64,000 nucleotides of DNA from Larus michahellis (taxonomy: Eukaryota; Chordata; Aves; Charadriiformes; Laridae), in the NCBI RefSeq assembly GCF_964199755.1, contig NC_133911.1, forward strand, positions 3,251,001 to 3,315,000, written 5' to 3'. A model generated the notes under the pieces. The model saw only the letters and a program-made list of their open reading frames with translations, did not search any database and had not been told where the DNA came from. Position numbers and translations under genes: made by a program. The first letter of the stretch is position 1. Each line of letters starts with the position of its first letter. This document shows, piece by piece, positions 38,779-51,903 of this stretch.

Positions 38779-41700
38779 ATGGAGGAGGCGCAGCGGCGGG
38801 CCCTGCGGCGCGGGCGGGCCCGGCTGGTGGAGGCGCTGCAGGTGGCGCCGCTCTGGGACCCGCTGGAGGAGCGCGGCCTCTTCACCCGCACCATGGTCGA
38901 GGAGCTGCAGGTTGGGCCGGGGGCGGGCACCCACCGGGTCTCCCTCAGCCCCGGGGGTGGGCCCCGTGTCCTCTCAGCCCCGGTGACAGGCCTGGGGGGC
39001 GGCCCCTGTGGCCCCTCAGCCCCGGTGACAGGCCCAAGGGAGGCCCCCGTGTCCCCTCAGCCTGATGAGAGAGCTGGGGGGTGGCCCGTGTCCCCTCAGC
39101 CCTAGTAACAGGCCCAAAGGAGGGCCCCACGTACCCTCAGCCCCGGTGACAGGCTGAAGGGAGGGCCCTGTGTCCCCTCAGCCCCACGGGAGGCTCCCCC
39201 GCCTCCCCTCAGCCCTGGGGACAGGCCTGGGGAGTGGCCCCCATGTCCTCTCAGGCCCAGGGATGACCCCCATGCCCCCTCACCCCAGTGACAGGCCCAA
39301 GGGAGAGCCCCATGTCCTCTCAGCCCCGGTGACAGGCTCAAAGAAACAAACAGTGTCCTCTTCGTTCCAGTGACAGGCCTGGGGATGTCCCCTGTGTCCC
39401 CTCATCCTGGTGACAGGCCCAGGTGGAGGCCTCTGTGCCTCACTCAGGCCCACCGGCAGCCCCCTGTGTTCCCCTTAGCCTGGGGGGCGGGCCCAGGGGA
39501 GGGCCCCGTGTCCCCTCAGCCAGGGTGACAAGTGTAGGGGGTGGCCCCTGTATCCACTCACCCCAGTGACAGATACAAGGGACGGGCCTATGCCCCCTGA
39601 GCCCCAGTGACAGGCCCAAGGGAGAGCCTTGTGTTCCCTTCACCCCAGTGACAGGTGTAGGGAAGGCCTCTGTGTCCCCTTAGCCCGGTGACAGGTCTGG
39701 GGGGTGGCCCCCACCTCCTCTCAGGCCTAGGGGGTGGCCCCTGTGTCCTTTCGCCCCAGTGACAGGCCCAAGGGAGGGCCCTGTGTCCCCTCATTCTGGC
39801 TGACAGGTCTGGGGGGTGGCCCCTACCTCCTCTCAGGCCTAGGGGGTGGCCCCTGTGTCCTTTCGCCCCAGTGACAGTCCCAAGGGAGGGCCCTGTGTCC
39901 CCTCATTCTGGCTGACAGGCCTGGGGAGTGGCCCTTGTCTCTTCCTACCCCGATCCCTGCAGGTAAGAGGTATAAGACCATCTTCTTGTCCCCTGCCCCA
40001 GCTGGTGCCAGGCATAGGTGTTTCTCCTTGAGTCACCATCCCAACCTGGTGATAGGCTTAAGGGGCCCCCGTTTCCCCTCTCTGTTACTGGTGACAGGCT
40101 TGGGGGTGTCTTACCTTGTCCCGCACACCAGTGGCAGGCTGGGGGGTGTCTCTTCATCCCCAGGGGACAGGCTGGGGCTGCTCCCTTCTCCTTGTCCCCC
40201 TAAGTCCCTTGGTGGGCTGCAGCTGCCTGTCTCAGTGGCAGCAGCAGGGCTTTATGGTTGGAGGGTGCCCAGGGCTAGGGTTCAGGTGGCAGCTGGAGGT
40301 CTCTGTGACTGTGTCCGCCGGGTTTCGGTCTCGTTCGTCCCGTGTAGATGTGCCTTGTTGTGGATCCTCATGTTTCCCCTCTCTGGGCTGGAAGGGCTGG
40401 CCAGGCGGTGCACCTTGGCTCGGGGTGAATGTGCATTGTCCTGGGCTTTCCTCCTCTGCAGAGCGCCGGCAGCCGAGGAGACCAAGCCCGGCAGCTGGTC
40501 ATCGACCTGGAGACTCGAGGGAAACAGGCTTTTCCTGTATTCCTCTCAATCCTGCGGGACACCGGGCAGGGTGACCTCGCAGACATGCTGATCAAGGAGT
40601 GTGAATGCCCACCAGTATCACCACAGCTGGTAGACCTGAGGCCTGTTGAGCTGGACTTACGTGGAGAAAAGCGTAATAAAAGTAAGTATTGAGGGTGCAG
40701 TTGTTTTCTGGGTAAACAGCAGCACAGGGGATGGCAGCTGGGACCCCCCTTGCTGTGGGTGATAGCCTGTGAAGTCCTGATTTTTATTATCCTGGACCAC
40801 GGCTTGTAGAGGTGACTGTTCAGAGCTGTTGGGAGAATGTCGTGCTTTCTAGTAGCAGAAGCTTCTAAGCTCAGGATATTTGCTCATGAGGTTGGGAGCT
40901 TCCTTCTCTGTATTTTTGCATCCAATCTCCGCAGTACCTTGGTGAAAACATATTTTGCTATGTCCTCACCGTCTCATGCTCTGCTGAATCTGTGTGCAGA
41001 TCCAGCTTGTGTGCTTGTATGGAGAAACTGTAGTCTGTCAAACACTGAAAAGGGGAAAACAGACGCAATGTCACATCACGTCCTTGCAGCAGGGTCCCTG
41101 CGACAGGTGGCTTTTGGTTCAGGTCCTTCTGGGGATCCCAGATGGGTTACTTGTAGCATGAAATCAGGAGGAGGAGAAGGTGAGACCCGTTTGTCCTGTA
41201 TCATTACAGATGTGAACTTCCCTGAACGTTTGTCCATCCCGGTCCAAGCTGAGAGTGAAAGACCTCAGATGCCTCCGGTGCCAGCCCGGGGTAAGCCATG
41301 TCCCAGGCTCTTCCAGAGGGTCAGCATGCCAAACACTCGTTTCCAGTGTGTGGTGGGGTGGGAAGGGGGAATTTTTTGGTGTCGCTGACACGTCACATGG
41401 GACAGGGCGGGATTGGTGTTAATTCCAGGAGGAAGGGGTATAACGTCTCATTGTGGAGCGTGGAAAGCTAAATACCTGTCTGTGTTGTGTGTTGTAGGTT
41501 CGGCCGTTGGCAAGAGGAACCGCGATCTGGTTAGTATTTGGTTAGGCCCAAAGTGTTCCCTAATAAGCAAAAGCTCTGTGCCTTGTGGGTGGCTACCAGA
41601 AAATAGCCCTGGGACAGTTGGTTCTTGCTTTGTGTTATCTGAGCCATCGCTCCGAGGCTGACACTGCTGTAACAGGGCCAGTCGGCTCAGAGCAGGTCAA

Positions 41701-44700
41701 TCGTTAACCAGCTCCTCCTTAAGATTCCTGCAGCTGTAACGCAAATGACATAACACAGAGTTAAAGCTTGTGCTTAAACAGTTCCCAGCGAGGCAACTGG
41801 TAATTTCCGAAAGCATCAAGTCGTGTGTTGTCTGGGAAGTGATGTTTAGACTTTGTAATTGTAGTGTTGAGAAATAGAAGGCAGGAAAACAATAATGAAG
41901 TCGCGCAGCATGCTTTGGCACATTGGGAGACGCGCAGGGAAGCGAGTGTTGTGAATACGTCTGGAGTTGCCTTCCGACAGCCTGCAGTCTGTGGGTGAAT
42001 AGTGAGGAGGGAATAGTTTGGCTGTGCACGTGCGAGGCTTGTGGATGTATCGGTGCAGGTTTTTGGGTAGCCCTCATAAAATTCCTGCATTGCTGTCATC
42101 AGTGGTAAAGCTGAGTCTCCAGGAGATTTCTCTCTTGGCTCCTTACGTGGCTTCTCATGGTGAGAATTCATGGAAACTTCAGCTTACCATCGGAGATGTT
42201 GCAGGGAAAGAAGCAGCCCGTTTTCCACCAAGGTGGTCCCCAGCTTGGCAGGTTGTTTTGTGTTCCCCGGCTGCTGGTAACGATGTGCATGTGGAGAACG
42301 GTTGCTGTTGTGCATCCCTAGTCCCGGAGAAATGAAAAAGCTGTGAAATGAGCTGCTTTAAGGAATTGTTGGTGTTGTGTCCCACTGGATTAGCTGGTGA
42401 GCGCTCTGAATAAGAGAGCGTTTAATTGCAACTTGTGCTTGCCAGGTTTACGAGCTGAAAGCGGACCCGTGCGGACATTGCCTGATCCTCAACAATGTCG
42501 AGTTCAGTGGAGACACGAATCTGTCGACTCGAGACGGCTCCAACGTGGACTGCAAGAAGCTGGAGAAGCGCTTCAAGTCCTTGCACTTTGACGTCCTGAT
42601 TCGGCATGATCTCAAAGCTCAGGTGAGGCCAGTCACATCCAGCTCATGTGAGGGACAAGAGGGGAGCTCCTGGAAGCGATGGGAGTGTGTTACGGGACGT
42701 ATCCCTGTGTTGGCAACATGCCGAAAGCCCCACCCTGCGCTGCACAGAGAAATAATCAACCGCTCACGTCCTCTTACTTTATTGTCATGCTGTGACTGCA
42801 GAAGGAGAAAGGACCTTGCGCGTTTTCACCCTTCTGCCTGAAGTTTGATTCCTGGTTGTGATTTGTGGGGAAATTGGTGAGGCTGCATTTCTGCGCTAGC
42901 TCTGATGGCCTCTGCGTCGTGTGTGGCCGGGGGTGGGATTTTCCTGTCTGTACAGTCCCTGAAGCGGTGCAGGAAGCTCAATCGTCTGGAGCGGCTGCTG
43001 AAAGTAACCCAAAGTTCTCTGCTTGCCCACCAGCCCCTAATCAGATGCAGTGCATTTTAGTGGCTAAACGGCGTGGAAGTGTGTTTTGTATTATGTTGCT
43101 GTGTTGTAAAGAATGCAGCGAGGAGAGAAATGTGTGTAATTAAATCAACCCATGTTAAATAAGGGCAGAACTGCAGAAATACTCACTGTCTGCCAATGGG
43201 TTTTGCTGCCTGTATGCGGGGTGTGTGTTACCCCGTGGCAGAGAGATTGACCGGATCCTTCTGAGCAGCACAGCCGTGATAGACGGATAAGAGCAGGGCC
43301 CAGCAGTACTCTGCGGCTGAGGTATGACTTGAAAAGCTCTTACTGTGGTGTTTTCTCTGTAGGAAATGGTTTCAGAGCTGCAGAAGCTGGCGCAGCGCGA
43401 CCACAGAGCCTTGGACTGCTGCATCGTGGTCATCCTTTCCCATGGGTGTCAGGTGGGTTCGTCACGCCTCTCCTTTTGCTCCTTAGGCAGGTTCCCCACG
43501 TGGGAAGGGGTTAATTCCCTGCGCTGCGGTCTCACACACAGGGTGGGAGGGAAGTGGTCTGTCCTGACCGATCTGGTGTCGAGGTACGTTGCGAAGAGTT
43601 ACACTCTTGTATCTGGGTTAAAGAAAATGGCAGCTTCTCCAGTGGAGTATGATCTGGTGTTGCCTGTGGACAAGTGTTCTCCGTTTTGGAAGTTGGGGTG
43701 TATAATTCGGAACTGAATGATGGGCAGAGAGCGCAGGGAGGTAGCACTAACCCTCTTACTACGGTCGTTTAGTCCTTCCTGTTTCTCCGGCTCTGCTGGG
43801 GGAGATGCTATTAGTAGTAAAGGCTCTATCGCAAGTCAGAGGCCTTGAAGGATAAGGACCGAGCAGTTGTTAGGAAAACGGTGTGTTACATGCCTGTTGT
43901 CCCAGAGGATGAAGAACTCTGGCTGGAGGAGGCGGGATAGGAGTTGGATAACAGGAGGAGTTGGATTTCTGGGGTTTAGCATTTTTTCAAATGTCTCCTG
44001 AGCGTCCCCTCGGGCATCCCTTCACCCTGACGTGGTGCACGCATTTGCACAAACGTGAAGAAATGAGATTTGTTCGGGTAACTTCAGGCTACAAAGCACC
44101 CGATCAGAAATGGGCTCCCTCGGAACCGGCCTCCTTCCGCATTACTAGCTCCCGGATTTTCCTCTTGCAGATGAGCCATAATCAGTTTCCCGGAGGCGTT
44201 TACGGAACGGATGGAAAACCCATTCCAATAGAAAAGATTGTGAACTATTTCAATGGGTCCAATTGCCCGAGTTTGAGAGGAAAACCCAAACTCTTCTTCA
44301 TCCAGGCCTGTGGTGGAGGTGAATCTTTGTTTTAGCTCCCAAAGGGAGTCAGCTGTTGGGCGTAAGCAGGCTTCGGAGATTTAGGCTTTGACGACTTGTT
44401 CCTTTTTTGTGTGTTGCCTGTTTCTCTGGCTGTCTTCTCTTACTCTCGGCCCCACTTTCTTACTGCTAGCATGGGTTGAGCGTAAGAACTTGGGCGTGAG
44501 CCTCTCGTAGGAGGGCAGTACAGTTTCGTGTGTGCTGGAACAGGTTTTCCGCCCAGTAGGGATGCGGGACGGAAGGAGGGGAGTAACTGCGGCACCCGGC
44601 CAGGCAGTGCCCACTGACTGGCCGCTCCAGGTCTTCAGCCGCGAGTTTGGTGGGGAAGCACAGACCGAGGGCTTTCGCGTGAATCGCCTGAGGGCTCCGA

Positions 44701-45933
44701 CTCAACCAGCGCAGCCCAGGGGCCAAAAAGCTTTGTTTTCTTGGAGGGCCTTTATTCTTTTTTATTTTGTTTTTTCATCTTTTCTTAATGGAGGATGTAC
44801 AATCATTGAGTGCTTGGGTAAGATGAACACCAGGGATTGTCTTGTTGCCGCTTTTTGCAGAACAAAGAGATCGAGGCTTTCCAGTGGATAGCGATTCACC
44901 CGGCAACGAAGCCCCTGGAGGTTCTTTGGAGTCGGATGCAACTCCTTTTCGGACTCTGTCGGGTGGCACGGACGAGCCGGATGCCGTAGCCAGTTTGCCC
45001 ACGCCCAGCGACATCCTGGTCTCCTACTCCACTTTTCCAGGTGAGAGAGCCTGCACAAATCCTTTGCTTGGTACAGGGAAAGTAGCAAAAGAGGTCGGAG
45101 CTTCATGGCCAAAGTCAGGAGCAGTTAGGGATGAGTGGCTCCTCCGCTGGGGATGGCAACCAGGGAGCGGCAGTAAGTCGTTGAGATGAGAACGGAAGAC
45201 TGGCTTTAGCAATAATGTTCTCTTTCGTTCTCTGAAGGTTTTGTCTCCTGGAGGGATGCCTCGAGAGGCTCGTGGTACGTGGAAACGCTGGACAACGTGC
45301 TGGAGCAACACGCCCGTTCGGAAGACCTGCTCAACATGTTAACGCTGGTAAATGTCTTTTATTCCTGCTTTTTGTAGTCACGACGAAGGAAATAGTCAGA
45401 GCTGCAGTCACGGCACTTCTTCAGCAGACGGTGGCACGGCAGCTATTGATTTCAAGGGAGTACTGTGGGACCCTCGCTCTGCCGGTTGGCATTCAGTGCA
45501 AGGGAAGGACCTTGGGGAAATGACAGACGTGTCTGGAACAAAATGAGTGGAAAGGGAATGCGCTTTTAAGTAAACACCCAAAGGGAAAGAGGGAGTTTGG
45601 GGCTCACGGTGAGAAGCACCTGCGGGAGGCAGCGGGGTGCACTGCTGCAGCCGGGGTTACTTTTAAAGGCCGTTTTCCCACAAGTCCCATGTGTTTTTGC
45701 TGTCAAAAACATCTCGTTTTAGGAGACCTGCTTACTGTCCCCTCCCACGGTCCCATTCCCCGTCCTTGTCACCGTGCTTCTCGTGAGAGATCACGCCCTC
45801 GACACATCCGGCTCCTCAACTGCTCTCCCTCTGTTCCCAGGTGGCAAACGCCGTCTCTGGCAAGGGGAGGTACAAGCAGATCCCAGGATATTTCAACTTT
45901 CTCCGTAAAAAATTCTTCTTCATGTGCAAATGA
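38779..45933 (+). CDS. CASP9: CASP9, initiator caspase-9
   Basis: Ten coding exons: 38779-38910, 40462-40681, 41210-41290, 41498-41529, 42446-42622, 43363-43452, 44171-44318, 44861-45040, 45238-45347 and 45841-45933. They give 420 aa (human 416). Caspase-9 is recruited by Apaf-1 through its N-terminal CARD (residues 1 to about 92) and activates effector caspases after cytochrome c release. The catalytic pair is present: His241 in SHGCQ and Cys291 in QACGG. The linker keeps both processing sites, LESD319-ATPF and DEPD334-AVAS. The ATPF tetrapeptide, which binds XIAP BIR3 in human, is identical. The CARD-to-protease linker is divergent and includes a 32-nt microexon. The start [20 protein letters not shown] aligns with human MDEADRRLLRR. 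Confidence 0.97.
38985..39950. repeat. Minisatellite in CASP9 intron 1
   Basis: About 960 bp of units near 37-45 bp with the pattern CCCAGTGACAGGCC, AAGGGAGGGCCC and TGTGTCCCCTCAG. Near the right end, three units have joined into a higher-order repeat of 112 bp, with near-identical copies at 39691-39802 and 39803-39914. The array begins 75 bp after the exon 1 donor. Confidence 0.88.
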
Positions 45934-46363
45934 CGTGTGGGCTCCAAGGTCCCTGCCAAGTGGGAGAGTGATTCCTCTGCGGCCGGATGAAATCTGTGCC
46001 CCCTGTGGCTCGGCATCAATGCTCCCAGTGGCCTTTGTCTGTCTGTCGAGATGTTTGTCTTGAGAAACGTAACCTGTGAATGCTGTCCTTGCTGGGAAAT
46101 AGAGAAATGATGGAGCCTGGCGCTGTGCTGATGGAAAATGTTAGGGACGGGGCAGGAATGGGTGAAGGAAGCCCCTTTGCCGGGGCACGTGCGGAGGGGA
46201 GTGGCTGTAGCTCGCTGCAATGCGGCTGCGCTGCGCCTCCGAGTATTTTTGTATGATGATTGCGATGTTTGTGTCCTTTCTGCTTGGACAACCCATTGAT
46301 GGAATCAAGGTCTGGCGCTTCAGTGGAATGGAATGATTTTTGCAATTGATACTTCTCATTTTC

Positions 46364-46369
46364 AATAAA
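46364..46369 (+). terminator. CASP9: CASP9 polyadenylation signal
   Basis: AATAAA about 430 nt after the CASP9 stop codon. Confidence 0.65.
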
Positions 46370-48280
46370 ACGCAATGAAAAAGGAAAAAAAAAATCGTTT
46401 GCGTTGTATTTCGTTGTCTGTTGATTTCAGTATCTCCCGAAGGTTTCTCTGGAATGGGAAGAGCCAGAAAAGCCTTGCTCATGTGAATTTTTAGCCTCCT
46501 GCTGTTACTGATGGCATTTCTAATGCGGCCGTGCCAGCATCCGGAGAAGGATGTTGAGGAGTTGATCGATGATTGAGGAGTCGATCGGATGCCAATCAGG
46601 AGTTACCGCAGGAAACTGAGGTGGATTTTTTCAGATATCAGAGCTGAGTTAAAGCGCTCGCCCTGACAAGCTACTGCAGTGACGGTTCTGGGTCACAAAC
46701 CCTGGATGTATGTGGGAATTTGGGGAGAAACCATCCTCGGAGACGGAGGAGCTGCCCTGCTGGGTGGGATGCTTGGGATCCTGGGCATCTCCAATCTGCA
46801 TTTGCAGTCACTCGGTATTTCCATGCTCCTTTTTTTGGGAGCATTTCAGGTGCTTTGAGGCAGTTCAGCGCCGCTGGCAGAGTGATTCTCAGCCCAGGGT
46901 TTGGGTTTAGCTGTTTTTCAAAGGGTGCTGGGCCTTGAGCAATGGCGATTGAGATGGAAACTTAAAAGATGTAATTAAAAATCGGGGGAGAGAGTGAGAG
47001 AAGGGGCAGGTTCCCCCAGAGGCTGTTAACTCTCTCTTTCAGTTGCTTCCAGTCCCTGCTGCTGGGGGAACACTGTCCCCATGGCTGTCCCCCACGCGTC
47101 TGTGGAAAGAAAAGCATCGGGAAGGAAAAGCCTCTCTGTTACTTGATGAGCACGAGGTCCCTCTAGTGATGCTTTATCATGCAGCCTTGAAGCAAGCTCT
47201 GTTTTGCCCCAGAAATCAGGATCAGGGACGAGTGGGACCTTCCCCAGCCGGTGTAGGGGTCGGGGATGCGTGGTCCCCCCCAGCTGTGGAATGGGGGAGC
47301 TCAGGAGCGGGGAGCACAGGGACGGCTGGCGGCAGGGAGGAGGGCAGGGAGGGAACTGCCCGTCCCCAGGTGGGGGAAATCGGGAAGGGGCTCAGGTTGG
47401 GCCAGGTAGGGTGGTGCTGGGGGCTGAAAGGGCAGGGGCAGGGCGAGCAGGGCAGGTCTGTGAGGGTCTGGGCAGGTTCTGGGCTTTGCTCAAGACTTGC
47501 AGGTGCTGGATTTGCCAGCGGTGATGGAGCGGGAGCGGCACATCCATCTCGGCGATGCTGGAGAGCCCAGCTGGGAGCCACCACTGCCATCACCTGCGCC
47601 GCTGGGGTAAGTGGAGCTCCGTTTTTAGGTTCAACTCGATTGCAGCATCCTGTCAGAGATCTGCCCCGCGCTGACATCCTGCGATGGAAGGAGGAGTGAG
47701 CTGGGAAGAAAATATGTGAATTTTGAGTTTCATTTAAAAAGGAAAAAAGCAAGGTGTAGGGAAACAGGCTGTTAAGACGGCACGGCGGAAATGCAGCGGA
47801 GAGGAACAGAGGAAGATGGAAACCAAACAGATGTTAGGTGCCATCGGTCTCCATCCCCTCCTTGTCCCCGGAGACAGAGCGATGCTTGGCCAGTGGCGGA
47901 GCATCCCCAAGGTCCTGCAGCCCGTCAATACAGGTGAGAGCGGTGTGTGACGCGTATGCCATCCCTGTCCCCGTGGTGGCCCTGAGCTCTCTGTCCCGGC
48001 TTCAGGGCTGGCGGTGCCCCACGTTGGCAGCGGGACGCTGGGAGCAGCCCGGGGTCGGGGCTGGCGTGGGACGGGCGATGCCTTTCCCGGGGGGCTCAGC
48101 ACGGGGTGGCCATGGGTCCCTGCCGGTGGGGGCCCACCTTGGGTGCCTGTCCTTGGTGCCGTGAGGAGCGGGGCCCCGGACGATGCCCCGGCCACAGCAT
48201 CGGCTCGAATACTGGTGGCACCCACCGAACCCGGGAAAGCCTGGGGGTGGCCATGGGGTATGTGCCTGTGGGGGGGCGTG
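46370..48280. other. Intergenic DNA after CASP9, nothing recognised
   Basis: No frame here resembles a known protein and no RNA gene is evident. Base composition becomes GC-rich from about 47200 onward. Confidence 0.5.
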
Positions 48281-51160
48281 TGTGACTTTCTGGGGGGCTT
48301 TGCTTTGCCTTGAGTTGTTATTTTAGCTTGTTGTGTTTATGGTTTGGAGCTGCAGTCGTTGGTTTTGGTTTTTTTCCCTTTGGTTTTGGCTTTCCTGGGG
48401 GCGGGGGGCGCCCCAGGCCGGTGGTGGGGGCCCTGTGCCCGAGCGGGGCTGGGGGCGAGCGCGCGGGGAGGTACGGCCACTTCTGTTGGAGTGAGGTGGG
48501 GCAGCCCCGAGCCCCCTGGGGCCGGGGAGTGGTTGCCCTGGGCCGTTGTCTGGGGTGGAGGGTGGGGGGGGTCCCAGCCAGAGCCGGGATGTGGCTGTGA
48601 CGGCCCTGCCTGTGCTCAGGGGGTCGAGAGAGCTCAGTGCCACCATGGTCCCCTTCCCCGTGTCCCCTGGCTATGGGTTGCTGGTGCTCCCTGGTCTGTC
48701 CTGGGCCCTCGTGCACAGAGCACCCGGGTGTCTGGGTGATCCCGGGGCTGATCCTGTCTTCCCTGGACCCGTTTTTCTCTCGGGAATGGTGACCCTGCAC
48801 TTTTTTCCCTTGTTTTTTTTCCAGTTGTACCACCATGGGGTTGGTGGGACTGGAGTGTCCCCTGGGTGCCCGCCTGGGGTGGGGGGCCAGGGAGTTGTTC
48901 GAGAGCTCCAGTGCCACCATGGTGCCTGTCCCCCGGGGTGTCCCTGTCCCATCCCAGTCCCTTGTCCACGGGGCACCCGGGTGTCTGGGTGCTGTGGTGT
49001 TGGGGTGCCCACGTCCCTCCTGGGGCTTCCCATGCTGGTGCTGATCCCAACTCCCATAGTCCCGATTTTCCTTTGGGACCCTGCACATTTGTCCCCTGGG
49101 TGGTCCTCCCCCGTGGGACTGGGCTCTGCCGGGGCTGGGGGATGTTTTTGGGGATGGGCTGTGGCCAGAGCTGACTCTCTGCCTTTTTTTCTCTTTCCTT
49201 TCCCTGCGGCCACTAAATCCCCCCCCCCGGAGATGTCCCCGTCCCCTGCTCACGCTGCTTCTCCCCTCTGGCGGTGCCGGCTGTGCCTGAGGAGAGCCCT
49301 GGATGTGGAGCGGCCTCATCGGCTGTGGCTGCTGTGGTGGGCTTGTGTTTGCCCCCAACCTTCTCCTGTCAGCCCTGGGGTGTCTGGTGAGGGTCGGGGG
49401 TTTGTCCCTGCCTCCTGGGGTGTCCCCAAGCTCTGATTCCCTGGGGAGGGTCCCCAGCGGGCCGAGGGCCGGGGGCTCGTCCTCAGGGCCAGGGCGTGGT
49501 GGCCGGTGGTGGCCAGCACTCTGTTTGGTAGCGGCAGGTCTGGCTGTGGCCATAAGGGCTTTTGGCCCTTGCTTTTCCCAAGTTCTTCCCTTCCCTGTCC
49601 TCCCCCCGCCCCGGGCATTTCCTCTGGTTGGGGTCGCGTTAAAGAAAAAGAAGAGAAAAGGGGGTGAAACTGAGCTGTGTGACCCCAGGGGTGCTGGTGT
49701 GCTCTGGGTAGTTTTCCCTCATATCCCCCCCCAACTTCCCCCCCTTTCCCCTCTGTCCATGGCTTTGGGCTGTTGGGACTCAGCCGAGGAGGCACAGGGT
49801 ACCCCGGGGCTGGCTTTGGGGGCCAGGGGGTGATTTAAGGGGCTGGTGGGGGGCTGGGTTGGGGGGGGTGGTGGGGGGCTGGTGGGTGCATGGGGGCTAC
49901 AGATACCCTGGAGCAGTGACTCACAGCCCGTTCCCTTCTCTTCTGTTGGTGGCCAAGCGTTGTCCTGTCCCGGAGCATCATCTGGTCCAGGAGCTTCGTC
50001 CCATCCCTTTCCCAGCGTGGCCGGCCCTCGTCTGGTGAGTGTCGGCCTGGGGGGGTTGTCCCTGGTTCCTGGGGTGTCCCTGAGCTCCCGTTCCCTGGGG
50101 AGGGTCCCTGGGGTGGGGTGGGGGGCAGTCCCTAATGGGGAGCGGGTCCCCGGTCCCTCCTCTGCTCTCCGCCACTTCCAGCGCCGGCCGTGCCTGGGCA
50201 CAGCCCATGTGTGTTTTTGGAGGGGTGGGGGGATGAGTGTGGGCTGTGCCTGGGCTTTGCCGGGGGGGGAGGTCTGTTTTCTCTCAGGTTGTTGTTTTAA
50301 TTTGTCATCTTTATGGTTTGGCGCTGCGGCCCTTTTATTTCGGTTGCTTATTTTGGGGCTCTTCTGGGCACGGCAGGCGCTGGTGGCCAAGGGACGGGGC
50401 CGAGGTGGGGGCGGGGGGGGCAGCTCGTCCCCGTGGCTGGGTGCCGTGGCGGGTCTTGGCCAGCCCTGTGTGTGTGCCAGGGCCAGGTCCGGCGGTGGCC
50501 ACAGCATCCCTGAATGAGCCAAGGTGGGGACGAGAGCTCAGTGCCCCCCACCACGGGGGCTGCCCCTTCAGTGCCCCCCACCGGGGGGCTGCCCCTTTGC
50601 CCCCGTGTCCTGGGTCTGGTCCCATCCCCTCCATGTGCCTTCCTCCCTGCCTTCATAATGTTGTTCCCCTCTTTGTCTCCCTGCTGCCTTCCTCCTTCCC
50701 TCTCCCTCCCCTTTTTCCTTTCCTTTTCCTTATGTGTTGTCTTGTTTTCGGCCTTTTCCCGGCTTTTCTTTGCCTCCCCCTTCCCGCTTTTTTTCTCATC
50801 CTCGCCCCTGCCTTTCCCTCCTCCCCTACAGGTTGATGGGTTTGGGGTCTTCGTGGCGGTGTGCTCCCTCCCTTTCCCCTCTCACCCCCTCCCAACCCCG
50901 GCTCCTGCTCAAGCCACAAGCATCAGTGGGAGGTGTGATGAGTTGCACCGGGACTTTGCGTGCGCATGTGTGTGTGGTGGGGGCGAGGGTGGGCTGTGCC
51001 TGGGCTTTGTGTGTGTGTGGGGGGCGGTTTGTTTTCTCTCTGGTGGTTGTTTTAGTTTATCGTGTTTATGGTTTGGTGCTGCAGCCCTTTTATTTTGGTT
51101 TTCTTTTTTCTGGTGTGGGTGCCTGAGGTCCTCCCGGGCACGGTAGGGCTGCAACGCAGG
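48281..51160. repeat. GC-rich block with three diverged copies of a repeat
   Basis: A T-rich core is found three times: 48306-48364, 50281-50345 and 51037-51100. All three share a TTATTTTAG/TTTAGTTT-like start, GTTTATGGTTTGG and GCTGCAG or GCTGCGG. Copies 2 and 3 also share about 70 bp of upstream sequence (GGGCTGTGCCTGGGCTTTG) and a downstream GGGCACGG block, so they are a duplication about 755 bp apart. Other duplicated pieces are CACCCGGGTGTCTGGGTG near 48720 and 48975, and TTCCCTGGGGAGGGTCCC near 49437 and 50091. No gene is recognised; open minus-strand frames share an APNHKHDKLK-like peptide only because the DNA repeats. Confidence 0.65.
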
Positions 51161-51559
51161 CTGGGTGGTGGGAGAGGGCAAAAAACAAGTGCAAACCCCC
51201 CCCACCACCACCCCGAGGAGGCTGTAGCCTGCAACTGGTCTCACTGGGTGATGGCGATGGGTGAGGTCCAGGAGGAGAGAGGCCAGAGGGGGTTGGTGAA
51301 AGTGGTGTCGTCTCTTTTCCAGGAGGACGCAGCTGGGATGTGCTGGGGGACCCTCTCCTCGCCGTGCCAAGGGGAGCCGGTCCCGGCCCAAATCGTTGCC
51401 CGGGGCAGGAGGGGGTGTGGGATGGGCCGGAGACAGCGGAGCCCCACTCGGACCCTGCAAGGCGCAGCGGGGGCCCAGAGGAGACAGGGCCAGGCCGGTG
51501 CGCAAGGTCTGCGACAGTCAGCTGGCCACCGGCGGCAGGAGCCAGCGCTCGTCAGTAAT

Positions 51560-51900
51560 TTTATTTTATTTATTTTTTTTTTACTACACTTTTTACCCTT
51601 TAAAAAAGTTTTACTGTTGTAATACACTTAAAAGTGCAAAATTTTAACTTTTTAAGAGTGTAAAAGTTTTACACTTTTTATAAACCTGTACTTGCTGAAA
51701 GTACAAAACGTCTTTTACACTTGCTAAAGTGTAAGAGTGTAAGAAGTATAAAAGTTTAAGCGTAAAAGACATTTAGTGTACTTTGTACTTTTTTAACTTA
51801 CTTTTTTACACTTGAACTTTATACGCTTGGACTTGTTAAAAGCGCAAGTTTAAGGACAAAAAGTTTAACAACTTCCACGCGCAAAACTAAGTAAAAGCTA
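51560..51900. repeat. AT-rich palindromic island
   Basis: About 340 bp abruptly AT-rich inside GC-rich DNA. It is made of variations on AAAGTGTAAAAG and its complement CTTTTACACTTT. The clearest palindrome is at 51657-51675, with 9-base arms around a single G. Motifs such as TTTTACACTT, AGTACAAAA and GTAAAAG recur in both orientations. Its origin is unknown; it could be a decayed palindromic element or an unusual simple repeat. Confidence 0.6.
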
Positions 51901-51903
51901 AAG

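Noticed and set aside
38985-39950. CRISPR-like regularly spaced repeats
   Set aside because: Units are diverged, contiguous and lack unique spacers; this is a vertebrate intronic minisatellite.
48318-49553. 411-codon minus-strand frame with the peptide APNHKHNKLK also seen in two other frames
   Set aside because: The shared peptide follows from the repeated DNA; frames differ in extent, are Pro/Gly-rich and lack any domain.
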